Below are positions 1 through 10,616 of a stretch of 64,000 nt of DNA, one piece after another. The notes below the pieces were generated by a model that worked only from the letters and a program-made list of their open reading frames with translations, searched no databases and was not told the DNA's origin. Position 1 is the first letter of the stretch; each line of letters begins with the position of its first letter. The DNA is from Melanocharis versteri (lineage: Eukaryota; Chordata; Aves; Passeriformes; Melanocharitidae): positions 226,909 through 290,908 of the forward strand of contig VZTG01007438.1 in NCBI GenBank assembly GCA_013397845.1, written 5' to 3'. The position numbers and the translations under genes are program-made.

Positions 1-835
1 CCCGGGGCATGGTCTGGAAGGCTGACCTCCCTCATACATTTATTCCATTGGTATTTTTAGGCTCAGTTTTGCTTTCAAAAGCTATTGTCTCTGGTGGGTA
101 GAATTCTTCTCTCACACATGCTGCTAGTTTTCATCATATATCCTGAGTAATCTGGGGTTGAGGGCAGCAAGTACTCCAAGCCAGGATTTCCAGACAGGTA
201 CACATCTTCAGCTTGTACCTAAACAAATTCTAACACAAATTAACTTTTTTACCCTCTGGTATAACAGAAGATTAGAAATATTGCTGTAAATTATATATTT
301 TTTTTTCCTGCTATCTAGATTGCTGATTACTTTTAATGAGATAATGACCAACCATACTTGTCACAAGCAATAATGAGGATGATTTTTTTAAGGGCGAACA
401 TGCTAAGTAACAGGATGCACATTTAAGATAGAAAAGCTCATCAACATCTTCACTTTGTTGTTTTAACATGGGACATTAATCTGAAAGAATAGATGTAAAA
501 AACTAAAAAAAATAAATAAAGCCCAAAATCTTGATCAAGCTGCTTGGGTGGGAAAAGATCAGTCTTTGATTCCCAATAATGGGCTGTGACAGCCTGTTTC
601 ACTGTGTTGGGTCATTGGTCTAACGTATCAGGCAGGCATTTGGTTTTTTTATTTTCAGTGTTTGTAATTACATACAGCATCAATTATTCATAAGAGCTGA
701 AATCTCTTTAACTGATAAAAGTAGGAGAGAGTTCTTTACATCTCTTTCAAGGTTGGTGTTCTGACAGGTTAAATAAACAACTTGCAGGGTAACTCCAGCC
801 AGTGAGTTGGTTTCACTGGGGACCCAACTTCACTG

Positions 836-3047
836 CCCCTGTGTGAGAACACACGGCACAGGGGATAAACAAGAGGAATTAGGGACATGTGCACGCCTGC
901 AGGGCTGTGATCTTGTGTCCTGGGATGCCTGCTGTGGCTGGAGTGTTGGAATGGAAGGGGACAGCTCTTTAGGAAGGACAGCCAGGGGAGATGAGGGGAG
1001 GGTGTCACCCTCTATGGCAATGACCGGCCGGAGTGCATGGAGCAAAGTCTGGGGGGAAAGAGGAGCCAACCGAGAGCCTTTGGGTCAGGGTGAAAGGCAG
1101 GGCAGGGGGAGGTGACATTGTGCTGGGGGTCTGCTGCAGCTGCCAGGCCAGGAAGCACTCGAGGTCCTCTGTGGGCGTTCTCACATTCAGGAGTCCTGGA
1201 GTTCGTGGGGGACTTTATCACCCTGATAGCTGTTGGAAGGACAACACAACAGAGCATAAGCAACCCAGGAGACTCCTGGAATGCATTGATGGTGACTCCT
1301 CCAAGTCAGAGGAGCCAACAATGAGAGGTTCTGTGCTGGACCTTGTTCTCACCAACAAGTAGGATCTGGTGGGGAATGTGAAGCTCCAGGGCAGCCTGGG
1401 CTGCAGTGACCATGAAGTGATGGAGCTTGAGATCCTCAGGGCAGTGATTAGGGTGCACAGTAAGCTCAATACCCTGGACTTCAGCAGAGCTGATTTTGAC
1501 CTATTCAGAGATCTACTTGATAGAGTGCCATGGGATGTAGCCCTGGAGGGAAGAGAAGCCTGAGAAAGGTGGTTAATATTCAAGAATTATCTCCTCCAAG
1601 CTGAGGAATGATGCATCCCAACATCCTCCAAAGAGGAAATCCTCTTTGGATTTCCTCCAAAGAGGAAATCAGGTAAAAATTCTAGGACGCCTCTATGGAT
1701 GAACAAAGAGCTCCTGGACGAACTTAAACACGAAAAAGAAGCCTACAGCAGGTGGAAGCAAGGACAGATAGCCTGAGAGGGATACAGAGAGATTGTCTGA
1801 GCAGCCAGGGGTCAGGTTAAGAAAGCTAAAGCCCAGAAAGAATTAAGTCTGGGTAGGGATGTCACGGGCAACAAGAAAAGCCTCTGTAGATATGTTCACA
1901 ATAAAAGAAAGACCAGGGAAAATGTGGGCCCTCTCCAGAAGGAAACGAGAGACCTGATTATCTGTATGTGAAGAAGGACAAGGTACATAACAATTTTTTT
2001 GCCTCAATCTTTGCTGTCAAATTCTCCCGCCACAGCACCCAAGTTACAGAAGACTTCAAGTCCCAGAAAGGACTGGGAGAATGAAGAACCACCTGCTGTA
2101 AGAGGTCAGGTTCAATATATTCTGAGGAACCTGAATGTGCACAAGTTAATGGGACCTGATGAGATGCATCCATGGACTCCAAAGGAACTGTCCAAGGAAG
2201 TGGCTAGGCCACTATCCATCATATTTGAGAAGTCATGGCAGTCAATGAAACTTCCACTGACTGGAAAAGGGAAGACATAAGCCCCTTTACTAACAATGGG
2301 AAAAAAAGGAAGACCTGGGGAACTACAGGCTAGTCAGTTGCACCTCAGTGTCTGGCAAGATCATGGAGCAGGTCCTCCTGGAAACTATCCGAAGGTACAT
2401 GGAAAATAAGGAGTTGATTTGTGACAGCCACGTGGCTTCACTAAGGGCAAATCATTCCTGACAAAGTTGGTGGCCTTCTACAACAGAGTTATGGCAGTGG
2501 TGGATACGGAAAGAGTGACTTTAGATAGATTTGTGCAAAGCATTTGACACTGTCCTGTAGCACATCTTTGTCTCTAAACTGGAGAGGCATGGATTTGACT
2601 ACTCAGTGGGTAACGAATGGATGGATAATAATGGCTGGATGCACTCAGGGAGTTGTGATCCACAGCTCGATGTCCAGGAGGAGAGCAGTGAGGGCTGGGG
2701 TCCCGCAGGGGTCGGTCCTGGGGCCGGTGCTGTTTAACACCTTTGCCAGTGACAGGGATGCAGAGCACCCTCGGCACGTTGGCCAGCAACACCGAGCTGT
2801 GTGCTGCTGTCACACTGGAGGGACAGGACCCAGAGGGACCTTGACAGGTTTGAGAGGTGGGTCTGTGAGAACCTCATGAGGTTCAACGCTGCACCTGTGT
2901 TGGGGCAGTCTGCAGCACAAGTATAGGCTGGGCAGAAAATGGATTGAAAGCAACCCTGAGAAGGAAGACTTGGGAGTGCTGGTGGATGAGAAACTCAACA
3001 TGACCCCACAGTATGTGCTGCCAGCCCAGAAAGCCAACTGCATTTTA
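836..3047 (+). mobile_element. CR1 LINE fragment, endonuclease plus reverse transcriptase, inactive
   Basis: This follows the CR1 ORF2 pattern: endonuclease motifs (ESLWVRVKGRAGGGDI near 1074, LDLVLTNK near 1336, LGCSDHE near 1399), the linker with MNKELLDELKHEKEAYSRWK (about 1697-1756), KLMGPDEMHP near 2143, and the reverse transcriptase motif GVPQGSVLGPVLFN near 2700. Stops and frameshifts are frequent. The FADD-type catalytic box is LASN here (2779-2790), so both Asp are lost. The element stops near 3047 inside ORF2 (EKLNMTP...QKAN) and lacks the usual CR1 3' tail. The part from 2372 on is repeated at 3213. Confidence 0.9.
1622..1670. repeat. Overlapping hairpins from an 18-base direct repeat
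   Basis: TCCTCCAAAGAGGAAATC appears twice (1624-1641 with one change, and 1653-1670). Between them lies a perfect 10-bp stem with a 2-base loop (1628-1637 with 1640-1649), followed by a 9-bp stem with loop CAAA (1649-1657 with 1662-1670). It lies in the CR1 linker and looks like slippage or templated duplication. Confidence 0.8.
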
Positions 3048-4052
3048 GGACTATAACCTCATGTAAATTTAGTTTATTTTGCATATTAAAAAAAATGGGG
3101 ATAGTGAGATATTCTGGTTTCTGTATATTTTAATCCTTTTATAGATGTACTGATGTCTGCAGAGACAGCAATAACTATGTATGTATTTGTTTTGGTACAG
3201 ATGGTTTTAAANGTCCTCCTGGAAACTATCCAAAGGTACATGGAAAATAAGGAGTTGATTTGTGACAGCCACGTGGCTTCACTAAGGGCAAATCATTCCT
3301 GACAAAGTTGGTGGCCTTCTACAACAGAGTTATGGCAGTGGTGGATACGGAAAGAGTGACTTTAGATAGATTTGTGCAAAGCATTTGACACTGTCCTGTA
3401 GCACATCTTTGTCTCTAAACTGGAGAGGCATGGATTTGACTACTCAGTGGGTAACGAATGGATGGATAATAATGGCTGGATGCACTCAGGGAGTTGTGAT
3501 CCACAGCTCGATGTCCAGGAGGAGAGCAGTGAGGGCTGGGGTCCCGCAGGGGTCGGTCCTGGGGCCGGTGCTGTTTAACACCTTTGCCAGTGACAGGGAT
3601 GCAGAGCACCCTCGGCACATTGGCCAGCAACACCGAGCTGTGTGCTGCTGTCACACTGGAGGGAAGAGACCCAGAGGGACCTTGACAGGTTTGAGAGGTG
3701 GGTCTGTGAGAACCTCATGAGGTTCAACGCTGCACCTGTGTTGGGGCAGTCTGCAGCACAAGTATAGGCTGGGCAGAAAATGGATTGAAAGCAACCCTGA
3801 GAAGGAAGACTTGGGAGTGCTGGTGGATGAGAAACTCAACATGACCCCACAGTATGTGCTGCCAGCCCAGAAAGCCAACTGCATTTTAGGACTATAACCT
3901 CATGTAAATTTAGTTTATTTTGCATATTAAAAAAAATGGGGATAGTGAGATATTCTGGTTTCTGTATATTTTAATCCTTTTATAGATGTACTGATGTCTG
4001 CAGAGACAGCAATAACTATGTATGTATTTGTTTTGGTACAGATGGTTTTAAA
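2372..4052 (+). repeat. 840-base direct tandem duplication joined by a single N
   Basis: Copy 1 is 2372-3211 and copy 2 is 3213-4052, with a period of 841. The junction base 3212 is the only N in the window. The repeated unit includes both CR1 sequence and 164 bases of flanking unique sequence. Copy 1 ends in TTTTAAA exactly where copy 2 also leaves off (TTTTAAAATCTG). Confidence 0.95.
3213..3888 (+). mobile_element. Second copy of the CR1 reverse-transcriptase part
   Basis: This is nearly identical to 2372-3047, with only a handful of substitutions seen (for example GTT to ATT near 3619 and GGACAGGACC to GGAAGAGACC near 3660). It carries the same broken catalytic box and the same 3' break. 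It is part of the 840-base duplicated block, which is probably an assembly artefact. Confidence 0.85.
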
Positions 4053-5980
4053 ATCTGTAGATGTCATTTTTAATTAAAAAATAAATAAATTTTAGGGCAT
4101 CCCATGAGATGAAGCCATTTTTTCTTGCCAACATCTACTTTTCTTGCAACAGCCAAATTATTCTCTGTCTTTTTCTCCCAGTAGTACATAAATGCTACTG
4201 CTGTAGTGTTGTTTCTCCCTCATTCTTGGCTTCTCAGTCAGTCTGCTGGATTCACTGAAAGCCTGCGTTGCCTTCATGCCTCACTGCCTGCATTCTGCTG
4301 TGTGTTTGAACGCGTGTGTCCGTGTGCACTCTGCCTCCCCGGCTACGGAGCAGTCTCAGCTCCTTAGGGAGCCCTTTCTTCCTCAAAGTGTGTACTTGCA
4401 ATGCCTTCCAGCAACACACCTTTCTTTGGATGGAGCCAGACCCCTCCGTGTGCAGATCCTACCCTTTGAGGAACTGTGGGTATTCTTCCCCGAGTTAATC
4501 AGAGTTTTGGAGTGGGGTTCAGATATTCTTGAGATGTTGAGATTTGTTTATTGGGAAATTTGGTGGCAGTGTTGCTGTCTAACCTGTCAGGTTCTTTGGC
4601 TGACTGGTACATACAGCATGCACCTGTGGCTATGATTTACCTTTTCTCTTTGTGTAAAGGCCAAGCCTATGTGCCGTTGTTCTTCAATTTTGTTTTTAAT
4701 AAAAAAATCCTCTTCTGAGACTGACTTACTTTGTGAGGGAAATAATAAAACATACCTCATGTATTTCATCATTAAAATATTACTGTTGTTGTTAAATTTC
4801 CATAAATTGAAATGCAAATATTTTGAAAGCTATGCTATATCTAACTACTGTATTGCCAGGACTGTTTGTTTGTCTTCCAGATAATAGCTGAGTATTTGCT
4901 GTGCTCATCCCTTCTTCTCATTCCTTGCAGTTGTCATAGCCTTTCACAGAGAAAAGACAAGAACCATTCTCCATAGACCTGACAACTCCCTTTTTTGTCA
5001 GAGTCATTTCTTCAAACTGTCAGTGAGTTTGTCATGCTTTCCTTGAGATTTTGTGAGGTCTTATCAGTGTGAAGGTACATTAACATAACTGTATTATCTT
5101 CTGTTGGTCTCAGCCTCTGAAATAGTCATTCTACTCGGAATAATCCTTAACTAAAGTGGAAGTTTCCTGTGATGGAGGGAAATTAGAGAGGCTCCAAATT
5201 ACTGTTAATATCCATGGTGTCCCAGCCTACCACTGTCCTGGGTAATGGGGAGCTAACTGTATTTCCTTCATTTGGGGCATAAAAACATAAGTCTGACTAA
5301 AGCATGTATTTTAGATAGGCATTCATTATTTAGATAAGATTTTCCTCTTGTTCTGATTAGGTCATTCTAATTAATAACCTGTTTGTGAAAGAAGACAAGA
5401 GAATATTAATTGGTGTAATATAGGAATGTGATTGCAATAAGCATAATTCAAAGTTTTTCTGAAAGTTGAGGCCTCTGAGAAATAGGTAAGCTTGGAACTG
5501 AAAAGGTGGAACATATACTGCCCATGATTCTCACTGGTTAAAATTTAGCCTGGGATTTTGAGGTACATGATGAAAAGGCCATAGGTAAATCGGGAATAAC
5601 TCTACTGAAAACACTAGTGTTTAATGGAATAAAATCAGACAGTGTCTTGAGAGCAGGTTCTCAGTCTATTGTTCAAATTTGGACTGGGTTTGACCCACTG
5701 ACCTCACTGAGGTCCTTGAGAGTTTTAACACAGTTTTGCCCTCAATAGGATGGAAAAAAATTGTATTATTTGGATATGGCATTTGTTTCCTAACCTCACC
5801 TGGGGCATTTGCACTTTCCACACAAGGAGGACACACTATGGTATGGATGTTTCTCTTTGTCTACCCATTAAGCTACATTAGCAGTATTCCTGCTTTGTAA
5901 GTAAGGATGGGGTTTTGGGGGCTATGGGCTGCCAAAATTGAAGCTTTTAAGCATGTAATAGCTTAGTTTAATTTTTGAGG

Positions 5981-6014
5981 TGTTTTGTTTGTTTGTTTGT
6001 TTGTTTGTTTTGTT
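5981..6014 (+). repeat. (GTTT)n microsatellite
   Basis: About seven GTTT units with one interruption, in intron 1. Confidence 0.9.
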
Positions 6015-7917
6015 ACATGGGTTTTTTTGTTTTCCTTTTTTTTAAAGGGGGTTTAGTCCTTTGCCATATGAAGCAATTGCAGTGGCTAATTGAAAGTGAG
6101 GCTTGTGGAAATTGTTCTAATTCTTACTAACACTGAAGATTAATCACTAATCTCCTGCCAGCCCTTGTCACTCCGAGCAGGCATTTTGGCTTTGTGTGTT
6201 TTTCTCGAAAAGAGCATTACCTTGAGTTGCTGTAAGTGTGGCAGGAGACGGAGCAGTCTCCTGTTGGCCTCTGTCCCCCCGAGCAGCTGCAGGGGTGGGC
6301 TGTGCTCACCCTGGCTTGGGCTCACACGGGGTTCCACGCGTCCTACAGCACACTGGGAATATCTTTGCTGTGGTTTGCAGACCTGCAGGAAGCACCAGTT
6401 TCCAGGTCTGGTTGACAGAGGGTGCTCAGGCGTGTCCTTAACAGCCCCTGATACACAGAGCCTCTTCTTGAATCCCAGGCTTACAGTGCCTGACTTCTTA
6501 GAAAGGCTGCATGTCTAATGTCTGCAATGTGTTTAGCTTCTTATTCCAGGTGACATTAATGGCACAAGAATCTCTGGCAGTTTCTGAAGCAAAAACATTT
6601 AAATTGTGAGTTTGCAAAAAGTGACAGCTCAGGATATCAGGACAGGTTAACCATCTAGAGGATGCCCAGGTAGGGATCCTTTCTTACCATTATCTTCTGA
6701 GTCTTGCTACTCCGCAAACCACCCCACAGACTCCCATTTCCTCCTTTACTTACGAAGTTATGCTGCTCTTGATCATTTATCAATTATTTCTGTTTATTTG
6801 CTTGATCTGTATTTCCAAAATATTTTAGAAGCTGTACTTCTGTACAGTTCTCTGAGCAAGGATTTTCAATCATGATTTTCAGTTGCTAATAAGTGACAGA
6901 TGGTGGAATTCTCTCTTGCATAGTGCTAACAATCAAACTATTGGAATATGTCACGTAAGTTTGTGCACTTTCAAACGGTGATTTAATCAAAACTTCATTG
7001 GGATACAGACCTCTATCATTTCTCTCACACATACCCACCCCACCCTCTGATAATTTTCCCCTGTAAAGTTTGTAATAGATTTTGGTTGAAACAAAGTAGA
7101 ACATGGAGAGTCACGTTCAATACTGGAGTGACACCATGCTTGTGAACAAGATTCTCTGTGCACAGCTGTACATTATTTGTTGTGGTGCAGCACTCTTTCT
7201 GATACTGCAAAAAAATATTAAATGCCACTGGACATGTTCTGAATTTATCTACATATCTGTTTATGCCTTTTTTTGGGAAAAATCCCTGACTTTTGCAATA
7301 GCAAGGTTTTGCAATCCATGAGTTTTGTTCCTTCTATATTTTGCACGGATTAGTGGGGACGTGTGTGTCACTGTAAGTTACTGTGGTTTTTTTCTAGCAA
7401 GTCGTTTGATTGAATCATTTTGAGTGACCAGCGCTCAGACAATGTCACTATAACCTTTAAGATTAAGTATATATTTGCTGTAGGGTTAACTTCAATAGCA
7501 ACGTAGGTGTTGCCTCACGCCCATTCCCTTCCCACGTCTACCCCTGCTGGAAAACTGGAGCTGTGAACCGGCGTGTGCCAGCAGTGCTGCATCTGGCACG
7601 TTATTAGGGATGGGGTAACCCTCCAACAAGGCTGCCTGGGTTTCACACTGCAGAGAGCAGTCCTTGGGTAGCCTGCAGAGCACAAAGCCAGCTGCTCTCT
7701 GCTGTGCCTGCAGGCGGGCACTGAGGGTCCTGAGAACCTGCTTGTGGGCACGGCTGAGAGGAGAGAGGGGAGCAGAGTGTCGGGAAGCAGCTGAAGCAGC
7801 AGGGTAGTGAGCACCACTTCTATGTGTGTGTAGCTTGGGGCTCGAGCCTGTGGATCTACGTGCAATATTCCTGTGTCCTGTGAGTGGGATTTCAAAACTG
7901 CCCTCATAATTCAACCT

Positions 7918-7944
7918 GGATGCCAAGACTGTCTCTTGGCATCC
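7918..7944. repeat. Perfect 11-bp hairpin, loop of 5
   Basis: GGATGCCAAGA (7918-7928) and TCTTGGCATCC (7934-7944) form a perfect inverted repeat around CTGTC, at the edge of a GC-richer island in intron 1. Its function is unknown. Confidence 0.85.
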
Positions 7945-10580
7945 CTGTCTCTCTGGGTACCAGTTTCACTTAAGCCGTGTGAATCAGGACAGTCATCTCA
8001 GACCAAACCTAAGAGTCAGCCTAACTCAAAACTCAGTAAGGATGGTGGCTAAAAATAGATATCCAGGGAAGATGATAATCACAGGCAGAATAAGTAGTGT
8101 TTCTTCCCTGGGACTCTCTCTGCTGTTCCTGATGCTGTGTGGCTCCAGGAGGAGCATTTAATATCCCTCATTGAATATTTCTGCCATTGATGTGTCCATT
8201 TGTTTCTGAGCCAAGACTTTCTGCTCCTGACATGTTTGAAAGATAATTTAGTATTTGTTTTATGCCTCAAGCAAAATGCATCTTCGACTTTCTTTTGCCC
8301 ACCTTACTATGCTTATCCTGCCAGACATTGTAGTGACCTGGTTGACCACTTGTCTGCTTTGTACTGAAAACACCAGCTAAATTCCTGTAGGGCTGATTAT
8401 AATCTGAGACCTTCTTGTGTGCTAATGCTTCCACCTTTCTGGACAACAGAAATGTATTGTGATTTGCTACCAGAAAAATAGAGAGCAGTTCAACTTGCTC
8501 CATAACAAAGAACTGTGGGTTCTGCTTTTAAATCTCCCACTAACACATTTGGATGACCTCCATGAAATCCCAGTCTGGGCAGGAAGGCTTTGTCTGCTTG
8601 CTTCTGAAACACTGATTATTCACATAAGCTCAAAATTTGTAAAATCTATTGCACAATAAATTAAGCTTCTTGCAGGCAAGTACAAGAGTGAATTTAGAAT
8701 TGTGAAGCTGAAGAAGAACTTTTTTCTTTGACAATCCCAGTAACTTGTTTCAAATTGTATTAGTTTTGTGCTACATGTTCTTTTTTTTTTTTTTTTTTTA
8801 ATGTGTTAAGGTAGCTGTCTAGAGGAGTTAAATCATTATATCTACAGATTATGTACAGAACTGACAGCTGAAGCCCTCCCTGAGTTTGAGGAAAGCTTCT
8901 GAATGGGAGTGAAACATTATTTTTTGCTTTCTTGTTAGAAATGTGTTGGATTCCAATTTTTTTTTTTTATATGAGCACATCTGCTGAAACCTGCTGCAAA
9001 TTTACTTGCTTGAGGAAACAGCTCAGCCGTCTGATGGTGACAGTCATGACTGATGTCCTGAAATGAATTTGGCCCATAACAGTGGTGACAAAATAAACAG
9101 TTTTGAGGAATCAAACAGCCCCTATATTACAAAACAGTGGTTGCTTAAAATATGGTGTCTGTTTTGATAAAAATGTGTCTACATTTTTTGTTGTTTCATT
9201 TAAAAGACGAATTGTTGGGGGGAATTAGAATTCATATTTCAAAATAACTTTGCTGGTTATGTTACTCTTGTCTCATCTCTATATATGTTTGGGGTTTTTT
9301 ACAGCTTGTTAACCAGAGGTTTCCTTCCTTGTGACTAGCACTCCAAACCTCTGTAGTCAGGCTTCCCAGTGTATTTTTTTGTCACTTGGACCTGTCACTT
9401 CTGTGTGTGCTTGCACAAACCATCTGTGACTATGGTTCAGAAATTGTAGCTTTGCTCTGGTTTTTGGTCCCCAAAGGAATAAGAAGTCAGTTTGCATCTC
9501 AGGCTGTTGTTACTGTCACTTATGTTTTCTCAGCAATTTTTTTGCTCTTGGCTTAGGTGTTCAAGACATGATGCATAACTCCCATGTAAAATTTAGTGGG
9601 ATAAAATAAAAAAGTTCAATGTTTTTCATTTTTCAGTTCTGTGTAAACATGAAGAGCAGTCTTTAAGGTTGAATATTAATAAGCACTGTAAGGGCATACA
9701 TTTTTAATGTAGCTGCTGCCCACATTTGAAATTAGGTCATTCAGATTTTCTTCTTGCTGTTTATTCCAGCAGTTAATACATCACATGAAAGAAGAGTTCA
9801 AGACCAGTGGATTTAATAATTAGAAGGCTGAAGGTTGTATTTGGAAGGCAAAACATAAAACTGTTTATCTATTTTATCTCTAGTAACTCTTGAAGAAGCT
9901 GGTAAACCTAGAAATGAAATAGAGGCAAAGCCATGTGTTTTAAGTTGTATTTTGCAGTCTCTCCCAGTTGGAAACAGGACAGGAGTCTGATTGCAAATGT
10001 TTGCAGCATGCAGTTGGAGATGTGCCAGGGTGGCACTATAAAACATTTGCACTGGGGTTTTGGTGGGGGTTGGCATTGTTATTGACTTTCCCAAGGAGTT
10101 TTAAAGGTTAGTGAAAGCAAAAGTTGATCTTTTAATGGGATTACAAATTAGTCTTTTTCTCTGTAGGACTGTCTTTAGTGCCAGATTTCCAATAGGTATA
10201 TTTTGTAAAAATTAAGTAAATTTTTTGCATATTTTTTTAGTCTCTGCTTGCATTACTGTTTGCAAGATGCCAATTTCTGTGTACTCAATAAATAATGTAA
10301 ACGCAGATCTAAATGTTTCACATCCAGCCGTGAACAGCAGTAAGTAACAGTAACTCTTAGAAAGCTGAAAATAGTCTTGAAAGCTTTTTAGTTACTATGT
10401 ACCATCTCTTGCAAAGCTACTTAAAAGTTAAAGTGTATATGAATTGGTTCCTATAAAGATACAAAAATAATGTTTATCAGGTGTTTGTAGTTGTCACACT
10501 TTGAATGAAGTATAACATTGTTATGTTTAAAGCAAGTTAGACTACTGCAAAAATAATCAAAATGTTGTATTTTCTTTCAG

Positions 10581-10616
10581 CTCCAGCGGTAAACCGATTC
10601 ACCAGACGTGCATCAG
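10581..10616 (+). CDS. PRKAR2B: PRKAR2B exon 2 (inhibitor/pseudosubstrate site)
   Basis: This 36-base exon encodes APAVNRFTRRAS, with the first base of the first Ala codon coming from exon 1 and the last G of the exon starting the next codon. RRAS is the site that lies in the catalytic cleft of PKA. In RII subunits its Ser is autophosphorylated by the catalytic subunit (Ser114 in human RII-beta). The acceptor is TTTCTTTCAG and the donor is GTAAGC. The mammalian motif reads APVINRFTRRAS, so Val-Ile is Ala-Val here. It is too short to stand out as an ORF and was found by motif and by phase with exon 3. Confidence 0.96.

Larger units (their letters stand above)
1..10580 (+). other. PRKAR2B: PRKAR2B intron 1, 3' part
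   Basis: This is inferred intron, because exon 2 at 10581 begins in mid-codon and needs an upstream exon 1. No exon-1-like coding sequence for the docking domain is seen here. It holds a CR1 relic with a suspect 840-base duplication (836-4052), a (GTTT)n run near 5981-6014, a run of 19 T at 8781-8799, and a GC-richer island at about 7500-7950 with a strong hairpin at 7918-7944. The rest is AT-rich unique sequence in which nothing functional was recognised. The acceptor is a pyrimidine tract ending TTTCTTTCAG at 10571-10580. Confidence 0.85.

Noticed and set aside
810..1120. PRKAR2B exon 1 or a CpG-island promoter
   Set aside because: The GC-richer stretch is CR1 endonuclease sequence; no docking-domain coding sequence is present, so exon 1 is taken to lie upstream of the window.
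2544..3720. Two identical-looking 111-codon genes at 2544 and 3385
   Set aside because: They are out-of-frame readings of a dead CR1 reverse transcriptase, present twice because of the 840-base duplication.
4276..4635. 119-codon + frame after the duplicated block
   Set aside because: There is no recognisable domain, repeat or splice signal; a second frame overlaps it, which fits chance in a locally stop-poor stretch.
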